Shown piece after piece: positions 1 through 8,850 of a stretch of 58,716 bases of DNA; within the stretch, counting starts at the first letter, position 1, and the number at the start of each line of letters is the position of its first letter. The notes below the pieces were generated by a model. It did not search any database. It was not told where the DNA came from and was given only the letters and a program-made list of their open reading frames with translations. Source of the stretch: Allobosea sp. ASV33. Its GTDB lineage: Bacteria > Pseudomonadota > Alphaproteobacteria > Rhizobiales > Beijerinckiaceae. The position numbers and the translations under genes were made by a program. The stretch spans positions 1 to 58,716 of the forward strand of contig NZ_JAELTI010000025.1 of assembly GCF_016428755.1 (NCBI RefSeq). Direction: 5' to 3'.

Positions 1-1152
1 GGCGCAGCCCTGCCCCACGAGGTCTCGACGGCGCCGTTCGAGCCCTATGCCACCGAGTCGATGACGCCGGAGCAGGAGCGGGTCTACCTCGCCTCGCAAT
101 GGCAGTTGATGTGGTGGAAGTTCCGCAAGCACCGACTCGCGGTCATCTCCGCCGTGATGATCTTCGCGATCTATGCCATGGCGGCCTTCGCCGAGTTCCT
201 GGCGCCCTATCATTACACCACGCGCAATACCGACTTCATCCGTGCGCCCGCGCAGAGCATCCATCTCTTCCACGAGGGCCAGTTCGTCGGCCCCTTCGTC
301 TACCCCTATGCGATGCGCCTCAACATGGAGAACCTGAAGCGCGAATACGAAGTCGACACCACGCGCCCGGAGAAGCTGCGCTTCTTCTGCAAGGGCGACG
401 ACTACACGTTCTGGGGCCTGATCCCCGGCAACACCCATCTCGTCTGCCCGCCCGAGGGCGGCACCTTCTTCTTCCTCGGCTCGGACCGGCTCGGCCGCGA
501 CATGCTCTCGCGCATTCTCTATGGCGGACGCATCTCGCTCTCGATCGGCCTGCTCGGCGTCTCCGTCTCCTTCGTGCTCGGCGTCATCATCGGCGGCATC
601 GCCGGCTATTACGGCGGCCGGGTCGATCTCGTGATCCAGCGCATCATCGAGATCGTGCAGTCGCTGCCGCATATCCCGCTCTGGCTGGCGCTGGCCTCGA
701 TCCTGCCGCCGTCCTGGAGCCCGCTGCTGGTCTATTTCGGCATCACGGTGATCCTCGGCCTGATGGACTGGACCGGGCTCGCCCGCTCGGTGCGCTCGAA
801 GCTGCTCTCGCTGCGCGAGGAGGATTATGTCGTCGCCGCCCAGCTCATGGGGGCGAAGCCACGCCGTATCATCGCGCTCCATCTGGTGCCGGGCTTCATG
901 AGCCATCTCATCGCCTCGGCCACGATCACCATCCCCCGGACGATCCTTGGCGAGACCGCGCTTTCCTTCCTGGGCCTGGGCCTCAGGCCGCCGATCACCA
1001 GTTGGGGCGTGATGCTCAACGAAGCCCAGAACATCAATGTTGTGGCGCTTTACCCCTGGCTGCTCTATCCGGTCGTGCCGGTGATCGTGATCATCCTCGC
1101 CTTCAACTTCCTCGGCGACGGCCTGCGCGACGCGGCCGACCCCTATCGCTGA
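1..1152 (+). CDS. Peptide/oligopeptide-type ABC transporter permease (OppC/DppC family), 5'-truncated by window edge
   Basis: This is an inner-membrane permease of a peptide/nickel-type ABC importer. The frame is open from base 1 with no stop, and the residues before the ATG at 61 look like the usual charged OppC leader, so the true start probably lies left of the window. From that ATG there is one N-terminal membrane segment (about residues 26-48), a long periplasmic loop (about 50-140), then the BPD_transp_1 domain. The SDRLGRDMLSR motif, the EAA-type loop (about EEDYVVAAQLMGAKPRRI) and ALSFLGLGLRPP are all present, which is characteristic of OppC. The other subunits (OppB, OppDF, binding protein) are presumably upstream, outside the window. 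The substrate cannot be read from the permease alone. Confidence 0.93.
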   Translation, partial: GAALPHEVSTAPFEPYATESMTPEQERVYLASQWQLMWWKFRKHRLAVISAVMIFAIYAMAAFAEFLAPYHYTTRNTDFIRAPAQSIHLFHEGQFVGPFVYPYAMRLNMENLKREYEVDTTRPEKLRFFCKGDDYTFWGLIPGNTHLVCPPEGGTFFFLGSDRLGRDMLSRILYGGRISLSIGLLGVSVSFVLGVIIGGIAGYYGGRVDLVIQRIIEIVQSLPHIPLWLALASILPPSWSPLLVYFGITVILGLMDWTGLARSVRSKLLSLREEDYVVAAQLMGAKPRRIIALHLVPGFMSHLIASATITIPRTILGETALSFLGLGLRPPITSWGVMLNEAQNINVVALYPWLLYPVVPVIVIILAFNFLGDGLRDAADPYR

Positions 1153-1189
1153 CGTCAAAAGCACTCATCGCCACCGCCACGAAGCCTCC

Positions 1190-2320
1190 TTGCGCATCGC
1201 TTTCCATACCCCCCTCAATCCGGTCGGCGACAGCGGCGTCTCCGGCGACCGCCGCATGGCGCGCCAGCTCATGGCCGCGCTCGAAAGCCTCGGCCATGTC
1301 GTCGAGCCCGTCGCGGCGCCGAAGGCCTATTTTCGCGAGGCCGATCCCGAGCGCTTCGCGCGCTGGACGAAGGATGCTGCGAGCCTGCGTGAGACCTTGC
1401 TCGCCGGCTACCGGAAGGACCTGCCGCGCCCCGATCTCTGGTTCACCTACCACAACTACTACCGCGCGCCGGACTTCCTCGGCCCTGAGATCGCGGCCGC
1501 GCTCGGCATTCCCTATGTCACGGCCGAATCGAGCGATTCGAGCCGGCGCGCGACCGGCCCCTGGGCCGCGCAGACGGCCGTCGTCCGGCACGGGCTCGCG
1601 GCCGGCGACGTCCATTTCTTCTTCACCGACCGCGACCGGCAGGGCCTCGAACCCTGGCGGAACACGGGGACGGCCCTGCTTCCGCTTCCCCCCTTCGTCG
1701 CACTTGGCCCCGATCCCATGCCGAGCGCCGGCCGATCCGGTCCGCCGCGCCTGGTCACCGTCGCCATGATGCGCGCCGGCGCCAAGCTCACGAGCTACCT
1801 GGCGCTCGCCCGTGTCCTCGACCGCTGCCGGGACGAAGGCTGGACACTCAGCATCATCGGCGATGGCCCCTGCCGGGCCGAAATCGAGGCCGCCTTCGCT
1901 CATCTGCCGGAAGGCCGCATCACCTGGCACGGTCAGCTCGAACGCGAAGCGACGCAGGCCGAGCTCGCCCGCAACGACATCTTTATCTGGCCGGGCATCG
2001 GCGAGGCCTATGGCCTGGTCTATCTCGAAGCCCAAGCTGCGGGGCTGCCGGTCGTCGCTTTCGACAGCGGCGGCGTCGCCGAGACGGTCCGAACCGGCGA
2101 AACCGCCTTCCTCGCTCCCGAGCATGACGAAGAAGCGCTGGCCGCCGCGCTGACCGGCCTGCTGCGCGACGAGTCCCTGCGCAAGGGCATGGGTGCAGCC
2201 GCGCGCCGCTTCATTCGCAGCGAACGGACGACCGAGCGCGCTGCCGAAAGATTGGCCGAAGGCCTCGCCCTTGCCTTGCACAACCGCAGCGCCAAGCCGC
2301 GCGGGAAGGCCTCGCCATGA
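1190..2320 (+). CDS. Glycosyltransferase, GT4-like (GT-B fold)
   Basis: The protein has 376 residues and is predicted to transfer a sugar from a nucleotide-sugar donor. The start is a TTG giving MRIAFHTPLNPVGDSG, a typical first GT-B beta strand and glycine-rich loop. The C-terminal half has the donor-binding signature GEAYGLVYLEAQAAGLPVVA (E-x7-E type) followed by DSGGVAETV. Its stop overlaps the start of the next gene (ATGA), so the two are translationally coupled. With the deacetylase and the second glycosyltransferase downstream it forms a small cluster probably concerned with a surface or secreted glycan. Acceptor and sugar are unknown. Confidence 0.85.
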   Translation: MRIAFHTPLNPVGDSGVSGDRRMARQLMAALESLGHVVEPVAAPKAYFREADPERFARWTKDAASLRETLLAGYRKDLPRPDLWFTYHNYYRAPDFLGPEIAAALGIPYVTAESSDSSRRATGPWAAQTAVVRHGLAAGDVHFFFTDRDRQGLEPWRNTGTALLPLPPFVALGPDPMPSAGRSGPPRLVTVAMMRAGAKLTSYLALARVLDRCRDEGWTLSIIGDGPCRAEIEAAFAHLPEGRITWHGQLEREATQAELARNDIFIWPGIGEAYGLVYLEAQAAGLPVVAFDSGGVAETVRTGETAFLAPEHDEEALAAALTGLLRDESLRKGMGAAARRFIRSERTTERAAERLAEGLALALHNRSAKPRGKASP

Positions 2321-3114
2321 ACGCCGCCCTCTGGCCGGCACTCGCGCGCGAACTCGACCGCTGGAGCGCCGACGGCCGAACGGTCGGTCTCTGGCTGCGC
2401 GACGACGATGCCGTCGCGCCCAGCCCGGCGCTCGACCGTCTGTCGGAACTCGCCGAGCGTTTCGCGGTGCCGGTCCTGCTCGCGGTCATTCCCCTGCTGG
2501 CCGAGCCTGCGTTGGCGGCCACGCTGCGCGGCAAGCCATTGCTGCGCCCCTGCCAGCATGGCGTCGTCCATCGCAATCACGCCCCTGCCGGAGCCAAGAA
2601 ATCGGAATTCGGCGCCGAGCGAGCCGCAGCCGATGTCGATGCCGAGATCGCCCAGGGCCGGCAGCGCCTGCACGACCTCTTCGGCGACGCTGCCCTGCCG
2701 ATCTTCGTCCCGCCTTGGAACCGCATCGCGCCGGACCATGCCGCGCGCCTCGGCGCACTGGGCTTCGCCGGGCTCTCCTGTTTCCGCGATTATCGCCACG
2801 GTCCGGCGGGTGGCCCACGCCTGCTCAATACCCATGTCGACATCATCGACTGGCATGGCGGCCGCGTTGGCCGTCCGGTCGCCGCGATCCTGGACGAGCT
2901 CGTCGCTCTGCTCGCGGAGAGCCGGCAGCGCGAGGCCGGCGATATCGAACTGGGCCTGCTCCTGCACCACCGCGACCATGACGAGACCGCCTGGTCTGCC
3001 CTCTCCGACCTGCTGCGCGCCGCCGATCATCCGGCTGTCCGCCTCCTCGACCCCGGCGCTCTCATCCGACCATCCATCAATGTCGTCCCGAACGGCGCCC
3101 CCAGCCTACGATGA
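2317..3114 (+). CDS. Polysaccharide deacetylase-like protein (NodB-homology/CE4-like)
   Basis: The 265-residue protein begins inside the glycosyltransferase stop codon (ATGA). It carries recognisable remnants of the CE4 metal site: an acidic run LRDDDA (Asp29-31), the HGVVHRNH cluster (His81, 85, 88) matching the H-x3-H metal ligands, VPPWNR (about 131-136) in place of the RPPW-type motif, and a terminal LLHHRDHD. The fold assignment is therefore reasonable, and removal of an acyl group from a sugar is the likely reaction. There is no signal peptide, so a cytoplasmic, possibly lipid-linked intermediate would be the substrate. Divergence from classical NodB makes the exact activity uncertain. 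Confidence 0.72.
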   Translation: MNAALWPALARELDRWSADGRTVGLWLRDDDAVAPSPALDRLSELAERFAVPVLLAVIPLLAEPALAATLRGKPLLRPCQHGVVHRNHAPAGAKKSEFGAERAAADVDAEIAQGRQRLHDLFGDAALPIFVPPWNRIAPDHAARLGALGFAGLSCFRDYRHGPAGGPRLLNTHVDIIDWHGGRVGRPVAAILDELVALLAESRQREAGDIELGLLLHHRDHDETAWSALSDLLRAADHPAVRLLDPGALIRPSINVVPNGAPSLR

Positions 3115-3263
3115 CGTGATGGCACCCCGGCGGTTTATCCCGTCGGAGGGCCGCTCGACAGGCTTGGATCGTCCCCGGCGACCCGCTATAACCGTTCCAG
3201 TTTTTTCAGCTGCGTTCGTCCTCGCCAAGAGGTCGTCTGGCCTTTCCGGGGGGCGACGTTCCG

Positions 3264-4544
3264 ATGCCTTCAAACGTCGTCGACCTCGCCGGTGCCGAAC
3301 GCGCGCCGCGCAGCCCGCATGCGCCGCGCGTGCTGATCTACAGCCATGACACCTTCGGGCTCGGCCATATCCGCCGCTGCCGTGCCATCGCCAATGCGCT
3401 GATCGCCAGCTTCCCGCATATCTCGGTGATTATCGTCTCCGGCTCGTCGGTGATCTCGAGCTTCCAGTTCGGCGACGGCGTCGACTATGTCCGCATTCCC
3501 GGCGTCGAGAAGCAGAGCGACGGCAGCTACGAGCCGCACCATCTTAATCTCGACCTCGGCGACACCATCCGCCTGCGCGCCGACATCATCAAGCAGACCG
3601 TCCTCTCTTTCGATCCCGATGTGGTCATCGTCGACAAGGAGCCGGTCGGCCTGCGCGGCGAACTGAAGCCCTCGCTCGACATCCTGCGCCGCCGCGGCGC
3701 CCGCATCGTGCTTGGCCTGCGCGACGTGCTCGACGAGCCCGGCGCGGTGCTGGAGGAGTGGAGCCGCAACGGCGCGCTCGAAGCGCTGGACACCGTCTAT
3801 GACGACATCTTCGTCTACGGTCTGGAGAACGTCTATCAGCCCCTGACCGGCCTGCCGGACCCGCACCGCTTCGCCGACAAGGTCCGCTACATGGGCTATC
3901 TCAAGCGCGCCGTGCCGAGCCCGATGCCGCCGAACCGCTATCCGCGCATCACCAAGCAGCCCTTCGTCCTGGTCACGCCGGGCGGCGGCGGCGACGGCGC
4001 CGGCGTGATCGACTGGGTGATCTCGGCCTACGAGGCCGATCCGACGATCGAATTGCCCGCCCTCATCGTCTTCGGCCCGTTCATGTCGCGCGAGAAGCGC
4101 AAGGAATTCGCCGAGCGCATCGCGCGCAATCCCAAGCTCGAAGGGCTCGGCTTCGAGCCGCGGCTCGAACTGCTGATGAACCGGGCGCATTGCGTCGTCG
4201 CCATGGGCGGCTACAACACCTTCTGCGAAATCCTCTCCTTCGATAAGCCCGCCCTGATCGTCCCGCGCGTCAAGCCGCGCCTGGAACAGGCGATCCGCGC
4301 CGGCCGCGCCGACGAGCTCAAGCTGGTCGATACCCTCTACGACCCCTCGCAGACCGGCGAAGGCGAGCGCGATCCCCTCGTGATGGCCGCAGCGCTCCAC
4401 GCGCTGCCGCGGCGCCCGCCCCCGTCGCAGGCCTTCATGCCGGACCTGCTCGACGGCCTGCCCGCGATCAGCCGCGCGCTCGCGAACGATCTCTCGCTGC
4501 CCGTCCGCGGCCGCGCGCTCGCCCAGACGGCTGCGACGAGCTGA
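3264..4544 (+). CDS. Predicted glycosyltransferase, COG4671/MurG-like GT-B family
   Basis: The protein has 426 residues. After a short leader the first strand reads RVLIYSHDTFGLGHIRRCRAIA, the glycine/histidine loop typical of MurG-like transferases. The C-terminal domain has VTPGGGGDG (about 236-244), a nucleotide-sugar-binding type loop, and AMGGYNTFCEILSFDKPALIVPR, which matches the MurG/GT28 donor-site signature. A G-rich stretch precedes the ATG at 3264. It lies 149 bp after the deacetylase on the same strand, so it could belong to the same transcript or have its own promoter. Which sugar it uses cannot be told from sequence. Confidence 0.78.
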   Translation: MPSNVVDLAGAERAPRSPHAPRVLIYSHDTFGLGHIRRCRAIANALIASFPHISVIIVSGSSVISSFQFGDGVDYVRIPGVEKQSDGSYEPHHLNLDLGDTIRLRADIIKQTVLSFDPDVVIVDKEPVGLRGELKPSLDILRRRGARIVLGLRDVLDEPGAVLEEWSRNGALEALDTVYDDIFVYGLENVYQPLTGLPDPHRFADKVRYMGYLKRAVPSPMPPNRYPRITKQPFVLVTPGGGGDGAGVIDWVISAYEADPTIELPALIVFGPFMSREKRKEFAERIARNPKLEGLGFEPRLELLMNRAHCVVAMGGYNTFCEILSFDKPALIVPRVKPRLEQAIRAGRADELKLVDTLYDPSQTGEGERDPLVMAAALHALPRRPPPSQAFMPDLLDGLPAISRALANDLSLPVRGRALAQTAATS

Positions 4545-4617
4545 CCCACGGTCCCACCCGCGCGTAGGCCATCAGAGCGCTGGTCAACGCCTTCGCCCCA
4601 CCTTAAGCCTGTCTCCC

Positions 4618-4806
4618 ATGACGTTTTCGAACACCCTCGTGTCCGTCGCGGTCGGCGCCGTCGCCATCGTGCTCCTGCTCGGGCTCATCAACATGCTGCG
4701 CGGCGGCAGCGCCAACACCTCGCAACGGCTGATGCGCCTGCGGGTCATCCTGCAATTCGTCGCGATCGTCCTGATTGTCATCGTTCTGTGGTGGCGCAAC
4801 GGCTAA
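4618..4806 (+). CDS. Small twin-transmembrane protein
   Basis: The 62-residue protein consists of two hydrophobic segments (about residues 8-27 and 44-59) joined by a short basic loop (RGGSANTSQRLMRLR), ending WWRNG. It matches the small 'twin transmembrane' (HIG1-like) proteins that, from memory, sit beside the PduO-type adenosyltransferase gene in many Hyphomicrobiales. Both ends would face the same side of the membrane. Function is unknown. A role around respiratory complexes is only a guess from HIG1 resemblance. Confidence 0.75.
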   Translation: MTFSNTLVSVAVGAVAIVLLLGLINMLRGGSANTSQRLMRLRVILQFVAIVLIVIVLWWRNG

Positions 4807-4960
4807 AGCCACCGGCACCATGCGCAAGCCCTTGAAATCATGCGAGGGCTTGGCGCACCCCGCTGTGGACGAAGGCTCGGCTTGCCGCGCCCTGCCACAT
4901 TCCGAACACGAGTATGTGCGCTTCACTAACGCCTGCTCACACGCTCATTGCCGAAGGCCC

Positions 4961-5557
4961 ATGGTCCGCGTCGCGTTGCTGTCTCTTGCCGTTTGCCTGG
5001 CTGCCTCTGCCGCTCCCGCGCAGACCCGGTCCCTCTCCGGCAGTGTCTCCAGCTATGCGCCCGCCGCCGAGCCGCCGGCCCCCGCCTGGGAAGCCCGAAT
5101 CGGCGCCGGCCTCGCCAATCCCGGCGGCCGCGAGAGCGGCTTGCCGAATCTGAGCGCCGACCTTTTGTCCCCGCGCCTCATTCCCTTGAGCGACCGGATC
5201 GCGGCAGCCTTCATCCCCCGCTTCAACATGGGCGCCAGCGTCAACATCAACGGCACGCGCTATGCCTATGCGGGCGCGACCTGGTCCTTCGACATCTCGC
5301 GCGACATCTTCGTCGAGGCCAGCCTCGGCGCCGCCCTGAACGACGGCAAGACGGGCCTCATCGTTCCCGAGAACCGCCTCGCAGTCGGCTGCAATACTGG
5401 CACGCGCGAGGCCGCCGCTCTCGGATTCCGGCTGACCGACCGCTGGAGCCTCGTCACCACGCTGGAGCATTTCAGTACGGCCGGCTGCTCCGACAAGCCC
5501 GGCACCGGCAATCGCGGCCCGGCCAATATCGGCGCGCGGCTCGGCTACACGTTCTGA
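4961..5557 (+). CDS. PagL/acyloxyacyl hydrolase-like outer membrane beta-barrel protein
   Basis: The predicted protein has 198 residues from the ATG at 4961, chosen because a clear signal peptide follows at once (MVRVALLSLAVCLAASAAPAQ). Alternating polar/hydrophobic strands and a C-terminal ...ARLGYTF with terminal Phe indicate an outer-membrane barrel. The segment LEHFSTAGC contains the H-x-S pair used by lipid A 3-O-deacylases of the PagL family, so a lipid A or other lipid acyl hydrolase is the best guess. The frame stays open upstream to about 4775, but those residues do not look like protein leader. The gene sits between the twin-membrane gene and the adenosyltransferase. Confidence 0.65.
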   Translation: MVRVALLSLAVCLAASAAPAQTRSLSGSVSSYAPAAEPPAPAWEARIGAGLANPGGRESGLPNLSADLLSPRLIPLSDRIAAAFIPRFNMGASVNINGTRYAYAGATWSFDISRDIFVEASLGAALNDGKTGLIVPENRLAVGCNTGTREAAALGFRLTDRWSLVTTLEHFSTAGCSDKPGTGNRGPANIGARLGYTF

Positions 5558-5615
5558 CGGACCGCCACGCCGCAAACGCGCTTCCGTCCGGCCCGCGCCG
5601 CGCTATAAGCGTGGC

Positions 5616-6197
5616 ATGGTCAAGCTCAACCGCATCTACACCCGCACCGGCGACGACGGCACGACCGGGCTGACGAGCGGCCCGCGCCGGCCCAAGTTCG
5701 ACCTGCGCGTCGCCGCCTACGGCACCGTCGACGAGACCAATGCCTGCCTCGGCCTCGCCCGCCTGAATGCGGCCACGGAAGATGCCGGGGTCGATGCCAT
5801 GCTCGGGCGCATCAGCAATGATCTCTTCGATCTCGGCGCCGATCTTTCGACGCCCGAGACCGACAAGCCCCTCGCCTTCGAGCCGCTGCGCATCGTCCAG
5901 GCCCAGGTCGACCGGGTCGAGGCCGAGATCGACGCGCTGAACGCGAATCTCCAGCCCCTGCGCTCCTTCGTCCTGCCGGGCGGCACGCCTGCCGCGACCT
6001 ATCTCCATCTCGCCCGAACCGTCAGCCGCCGGGCCGAGCGCCTGATGACCGAGCTTGCCGCGACCGAGGGCGAGGCCGTCTCCGCCCCCGCGCTGAAATA
6101 CATCAACCGCCTCTCGGACTTCCTGTTCGTCGCCTCCCGCTACCTCAATGCCAAGGCAGCCGGCGACGTGCTCTGGGTGCCCGGCCAGAATCGCTAG
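5616..6197 (+). CDS. Cob(I)alamin/cob(I)yrinic acid a,c-diamide adenosyltransferase, PduO type
   Basis: This 193-residue enzyme transfers the 5'-deoxyadenosyl group of ATP to cob(I)alamin to make coenzyme B12. The N-terminal ATP loop TRTGDDGTTGL is diagnostic. The second hallmark, SRRAERLMTEL, and the C-terminal YINRLSDFLFVASRYLN are also present, matching the trimeric PduO family in length and motif order. It is often labelled CobO, but CobA/CobO enzymes belong to an unrelated P-loop family, so no cob symbol is given here. Placement before rhomboid and etfBA repeats a gene order I recall from other Hyphomicrobiales. Confidence 0.95.
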   Translation: MVKLNRIYTRTGDDGTTGLTSGPRRPKFDLRVAAYGTVDETNACLGLARLNAATEDAGVDAMLGRISNDLFDLGADLSTPETDKPLAFEPLRIVQAQVDRVEAEIDALNANLQPLRSFVLPGGTPAATYLHLARTVSRRAERLMTELAATEGEAVSAPALKYINRLSDFLFVASRYLNAKAAGDVLWVPGQNR

Positions 6198-6213
6198 AGG
6201 TTGTCAGGGCATC

Positions 6214-6912
6214 ATGTTCGTCCCCTTGCATGACGGCGTGCCGCTGCGTTTCATGCGAACGCCCTACATCACCTATGGGCTGATCGGCGCCTGCATCGCG
6301 CTGCAGATCGCCTTGCAGCTCTGGCCGAGCCAGGAAGCGGAGCTGGCGATCATGGCCGGCTTCGGCATGATTCCCTCGGTGCTGTTCGGCACGGCGCAAT
6401 TGCCGGAAGGCCTCGCCCATGTCCCGGCCTGGGCGACCCTGTTCAGCAATATCCTGCTGCACGCCAGTCTCGCGCATCTCGTCGGCAACATGCTGTTCCT
6501 CTGGGTCTTCGGCGACAATGTCGAGGACGCGATGGGCCACGGCCGTTTCCTTGCCTTCTTCTTCCTCTGCGGGCTCGGCGGCTCGCTCTTCCATGCCGGA
6601 ATGTACCCGGATTCGCAGCAGCCGCTGATCGGCGCATCGGGCGCCATCTCCGGCGTCATCGCCTCCTATCTGATGATCTATCCGCAGGTCCGGATCTGGG
6701 GTCTCGCCTTCAACTGGATTCCGATCCACATCCCGGCCCTCTATGCGCTCGGCGGCTGGATCCTGTTGCAGGCCGCCGCTGCCGTCTTCGGTGCCGACGG
6801 CAATGTCGGCTGGTGGGCGCATCTCGGCGGGCTGGCCACGGGCGCCGCGCTGACCCCGCTCTTCGTGCACCGCAGCATCGCCCTGTTCGGGCGCAAGGCC
6901 AACCATGGCTGA
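6214..6912 (+). CDS. Rhomboid family intramembrane serine protease
   Basis: The predicted protein has 232 residues from the ATG at 6214, which has an AGGG ribosome-binding site just upstream. The catalytic Ser142 lies in GASGAISGV and the catalytic His203 in WWAHLGGLATG. The oxyanion-supporting H-x4-N element is HLVGN (His88, Asn92). Six membrane segments are visible. The L1 loop lies between the first and second segments (about 45-75). It cleaves transmembrane substrates within the bilayer, but the substrates here are unknown. It starts 16 bp after the adenosyltransferase and may be cotranscribed with it. Confidence 0.93.
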   Translation: MFVPLHDGVPLRFMRTPYITYGLIGACIALQIALQLWPSQEAELAIMAGFGMIPSVLFGTAQLPEGLAHVPAWATLFSNILLHASLAHLVGNMLFLWVFGDNVEDAMGHGRFLAFFFLCGLGGSLFHAGMYPDSQQPLIGASGAISGVIASYLMIYPQVRIWGLAFNWIPIHIPALYALGGWILLQAAAAVFGADGNVGWWAHLGGLATGAALTPLFVHRSIALFGRKANHG

Positions 6913-6952
6913 AGCCGCGCTGTTTTGCCCCCGAGTCGGGCCTGGACGGACG

Positions 6953-6981
6953 TTGACAAGCGCAAACGGGCGTCGTTACGG
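6953..6981 (+). promoter_or_regulatory. Candidate sigma-70 promoter for etfBA
   Basis: A perfect TTGACA (6953-6958) is followed after 17 bp by TTACGG (6976-6981), in the 164-bp gap between the rhomboid gene and etfB. The -35 is strong and the -10 weak, as is common in this group. Assigned by inspection only. Confidence 0.45.
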
Positions 6982-7076
6982 TCCCAACGCATTCCAGCCG
7001 AGGGCCGCGATGCCGCTGTCCTGCCGTCACGGACGGTGCGGCGCGAGGCTCATCTCTTCTGAACGGTGATCTGGCG

Positions 7077-7823
7077 ATGAAGATCTTGGTGCCCGTCAAG
7101 CGGGTGGTTGATTACAACGTGAAGATCCGCGTGAAGGCGGACGGTTCGGGCGTCGAGCTCGCCAATGTGAAGATGTCGATGAACCCGTTCGACGAGATCG
7201 CGGTGGAAGAGGCGCTGCGTCTGAAGGAAGCCGGCAAGGCGACCGAGGTGGTCGTGGTTTCGATCGGCCCGGCCCAGGCAGCCGAGACGATCCGTACCGG
7301 TCTTGCCATGGGCGCCGATCGCGGCATCCTCGTAAAGGTCGAGGCAAACGTCGAGCCGCTCGCCGTCGCCAAGCTCCTGCAGAAGGTCGTCGAGCAGGAG
7401 GCCCCCGGCCTCGTCATCCTCGGCAAGCAGGCGATCGACGACGATTGCAACCAGACCGGCCAGATGCTCGCAGCCCTCCTCGGCTGGGGCCAGGGCACCT
7501 TCGCCTCGAAGGTCGTGGTCGGCGACGGCTCGGTCGACGTCACCCGCGAGGTCGATGGCGGCTTGCAGACGGTTTCGCTGAAGCTTCCGGCGATCGTCAC
7601 CACCGACCTGCGCCTGAACGAGCCGCGCTATGCCTCGCTGCCCAACATCATGAAGGCGAAGAAAAAGCCGCTCGACGAGACCTCGGCCGAAGCCCTCGGC
7701 GTCGATGTCGCCCCGCGCCTCAAGGTTCTGAAGACGGTCGAGCCCGCCGGCCGCTCCGCCGGCGTCAAGGTGGCCAACGCCGCCGAACTCGTCTCCAAGC
7801 TCAAGACCGCCGGGGTGATCTGA
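7077..7823 (+). CDS. etfB: Electron transfer flavoprotein beta subunit
   Basis: This 248-residue subunit binds AMP and forms the ETF heterodimer that carries electrons from acyl-CoA and other flavin dehydrogenases to ETF-ubiquinone oxidoreductase. The N-terminus [18 protein letters not shown] and the segment [19 protein letters not shown] are diagnostic. The ETF signature region ([30 protein letters not shown]) contains the recognition-loop residues that dock partner dehydrogenases. Its stop overlaps the etfA start (TGATG). An etfBA plus hydroxybutyryl-CoA dehydrogenase arrangement fits fatty-acid or polyhydroxybutyrate catabolism. Confidence 0.98.
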   Translation: MKILVPVKRVVDYNVKIRVKADGSGVELANVKMSMNPFDEIAVEEALRLKEAGKATEVVVVSIGPAQAAETIRTGLAMGADRGILVKVEANVEPLAVAKLLQKVVEQEAPGLVILGKQAIDDDCNQTGQMLAALLGWGQGTFASKVVVGDGSVDVTREVDGGLQTVSLKLPAIVTTDLRLNEPRYASLPNIMKAKKKPLDETSAEALGVDVAPRLKVLKTVEPAGRSAGVKVANAAELVSKLKTAGVI

Positions 7824-8767
7824 TGACCACGCTGCTGATCGCCGAACACGACAACGCCTCGATCAAGGACGCCACCGCCAAGGCGCTGACAGCCGCCGCC
7901 AAGCTCGGCGCACCCGTGCATATCCTCGTCGCCGGTGAGGGCGCCAAGGGCGCGGCCGATGCGGCTGCCAAGCTTGCCGGCGTCGAGAAGGTGCTGCTCG
8001 CCGATGACGCCGCTTACGGCCATGCGCTGGCCGAGCCGCTGGCGGCGCTGATCGTCAAGCTCGCGGACGGTTACGACGCCATCGTCGCGCCCTCGACCAC
8101 CACCGGCAAGAACGTGCTGCCGCGCGTCGCAGCCCTGCTCGACGTGATGCAGGTCTCGGATGTCAGCGGCATCGTCTCGCCCGACACCTTCGAGCGCCCG
8201 GTCTATGCCGGCAACGCCATCCAGACCGTGCAGTCGACCGACGCCAAGAAGCTCCTGACCATCCGCACTGCCTCCTTCCAGGCGGCTGGCGAAGGCGGCT
8301 CGGCCGCGGTCGAGAGCGTCTCGGCGGCCGAGAACCCCGGCATCGCCTCGTTCAAGGGCGAGGAGGTCGCCAAGTCCGACCGTCCGGAACTGGCCTCGGC
8401 CAAGATCATCATTTCGGGCGGCCGCGCGCTGGCCTCCTCCGAGAACTTCACCAAGGTGATCGAGCCCGTCGCCGATCGGCTCGGCGCCGCGATGGGCGCC
8501 TCGCGCGCCGCGGTCGATGCGGGCTATGCCCCGAACGACTGGCAGGTCGGCCAGACCGGCAAGGTCGTCGCCCCCGAGCTCTACATCGCGGTCGGCATCT
8601 CCGGCGCGATCCAGCATCTCGCCGGCATGAAGGACTCGAAGGTCATCGTCGCCATCAACAAGGACGAGGAAGCCCCGATCTTCCAGATCGCCGATTACGG
8701 CCTCGTCGGCGATCTCTTCACCATCCTGCCCGAGCTCGACGCCGAACTCGCCAAAGCCGGCAAGTAA
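7823..8767 (+). CDS. etfA: Electron transfer flavoprotein alpha subunit
   Basis: The subunit has 314 residues, starting at the ATG that shares its A with the etfB TGA (7821-7825), which favours coupled 1:1 synthesis. The N-terminal domain begins [17 protein letters not shown]. The C-terminal FAD domain has [43 protein letters not shown] and [22 protein letters not shown], all standard FAD-contact segments of EtfA. Length and domain order are normal. Confidence 0.98.
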   Translation: MTTLLIAEHDNASIKDATAKALTAAAKLGAPVHILVAGEGAKGAADAAAKLAGVEKVLLADDAAYGHALAEPLAALIVKLADGYDAIVAPSTTTGKNVLPRVAALLDVMQVSDVSGIVSPDTFERPVYAGNAIQTVQSTDAKKLLTIRTASFQAAGEGGSAAVESVSAAENPGIASFKGEEVAKSDRPELASAKIIISGGRALASSENFTKVIEPVADRLGAAMGASRAAVDAGYAPNDWQVGQTGKVVAPELYIAVGISGAIQHLAGMKDSKVIVAINKDEEAPIFQIADYGLVGDLFTILPELDAELAKAGK

Positions 8768-8785
8768 GGCCGGCTTCACCCTTCC

Positions 8786-8805
8786 GGGCCGCCTCAGGGC
8801 GGCCC
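8786..8805 (+). terminator. GC-rich hairpin after etfA
   Basis: This is a perfect 8-bp stem (GGGCCGCC / GGCGGCCC) with a TCAG loop, 18 bp after etfA. No T-run follows. A second 5-bp hairpin with a TGCG loop lies at 8811-8824. The structure could be a weak or Rho-assisted terminator, or a processing/stability element before the next gene. Confidence 0.5.
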
Positions 8806-8850
8806 GCTCCGCTCCTGCGGGAGCCTGAACGTTTCATCCGGGATCAAACC

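Noticed and set aside
5616..6197. Labelling the adenosyltransferase cobO
   Set aside because: The sequence is PduO type (TRTGDDGTTGL, SRRAERL). CobO/CobA is a different P-loop family.
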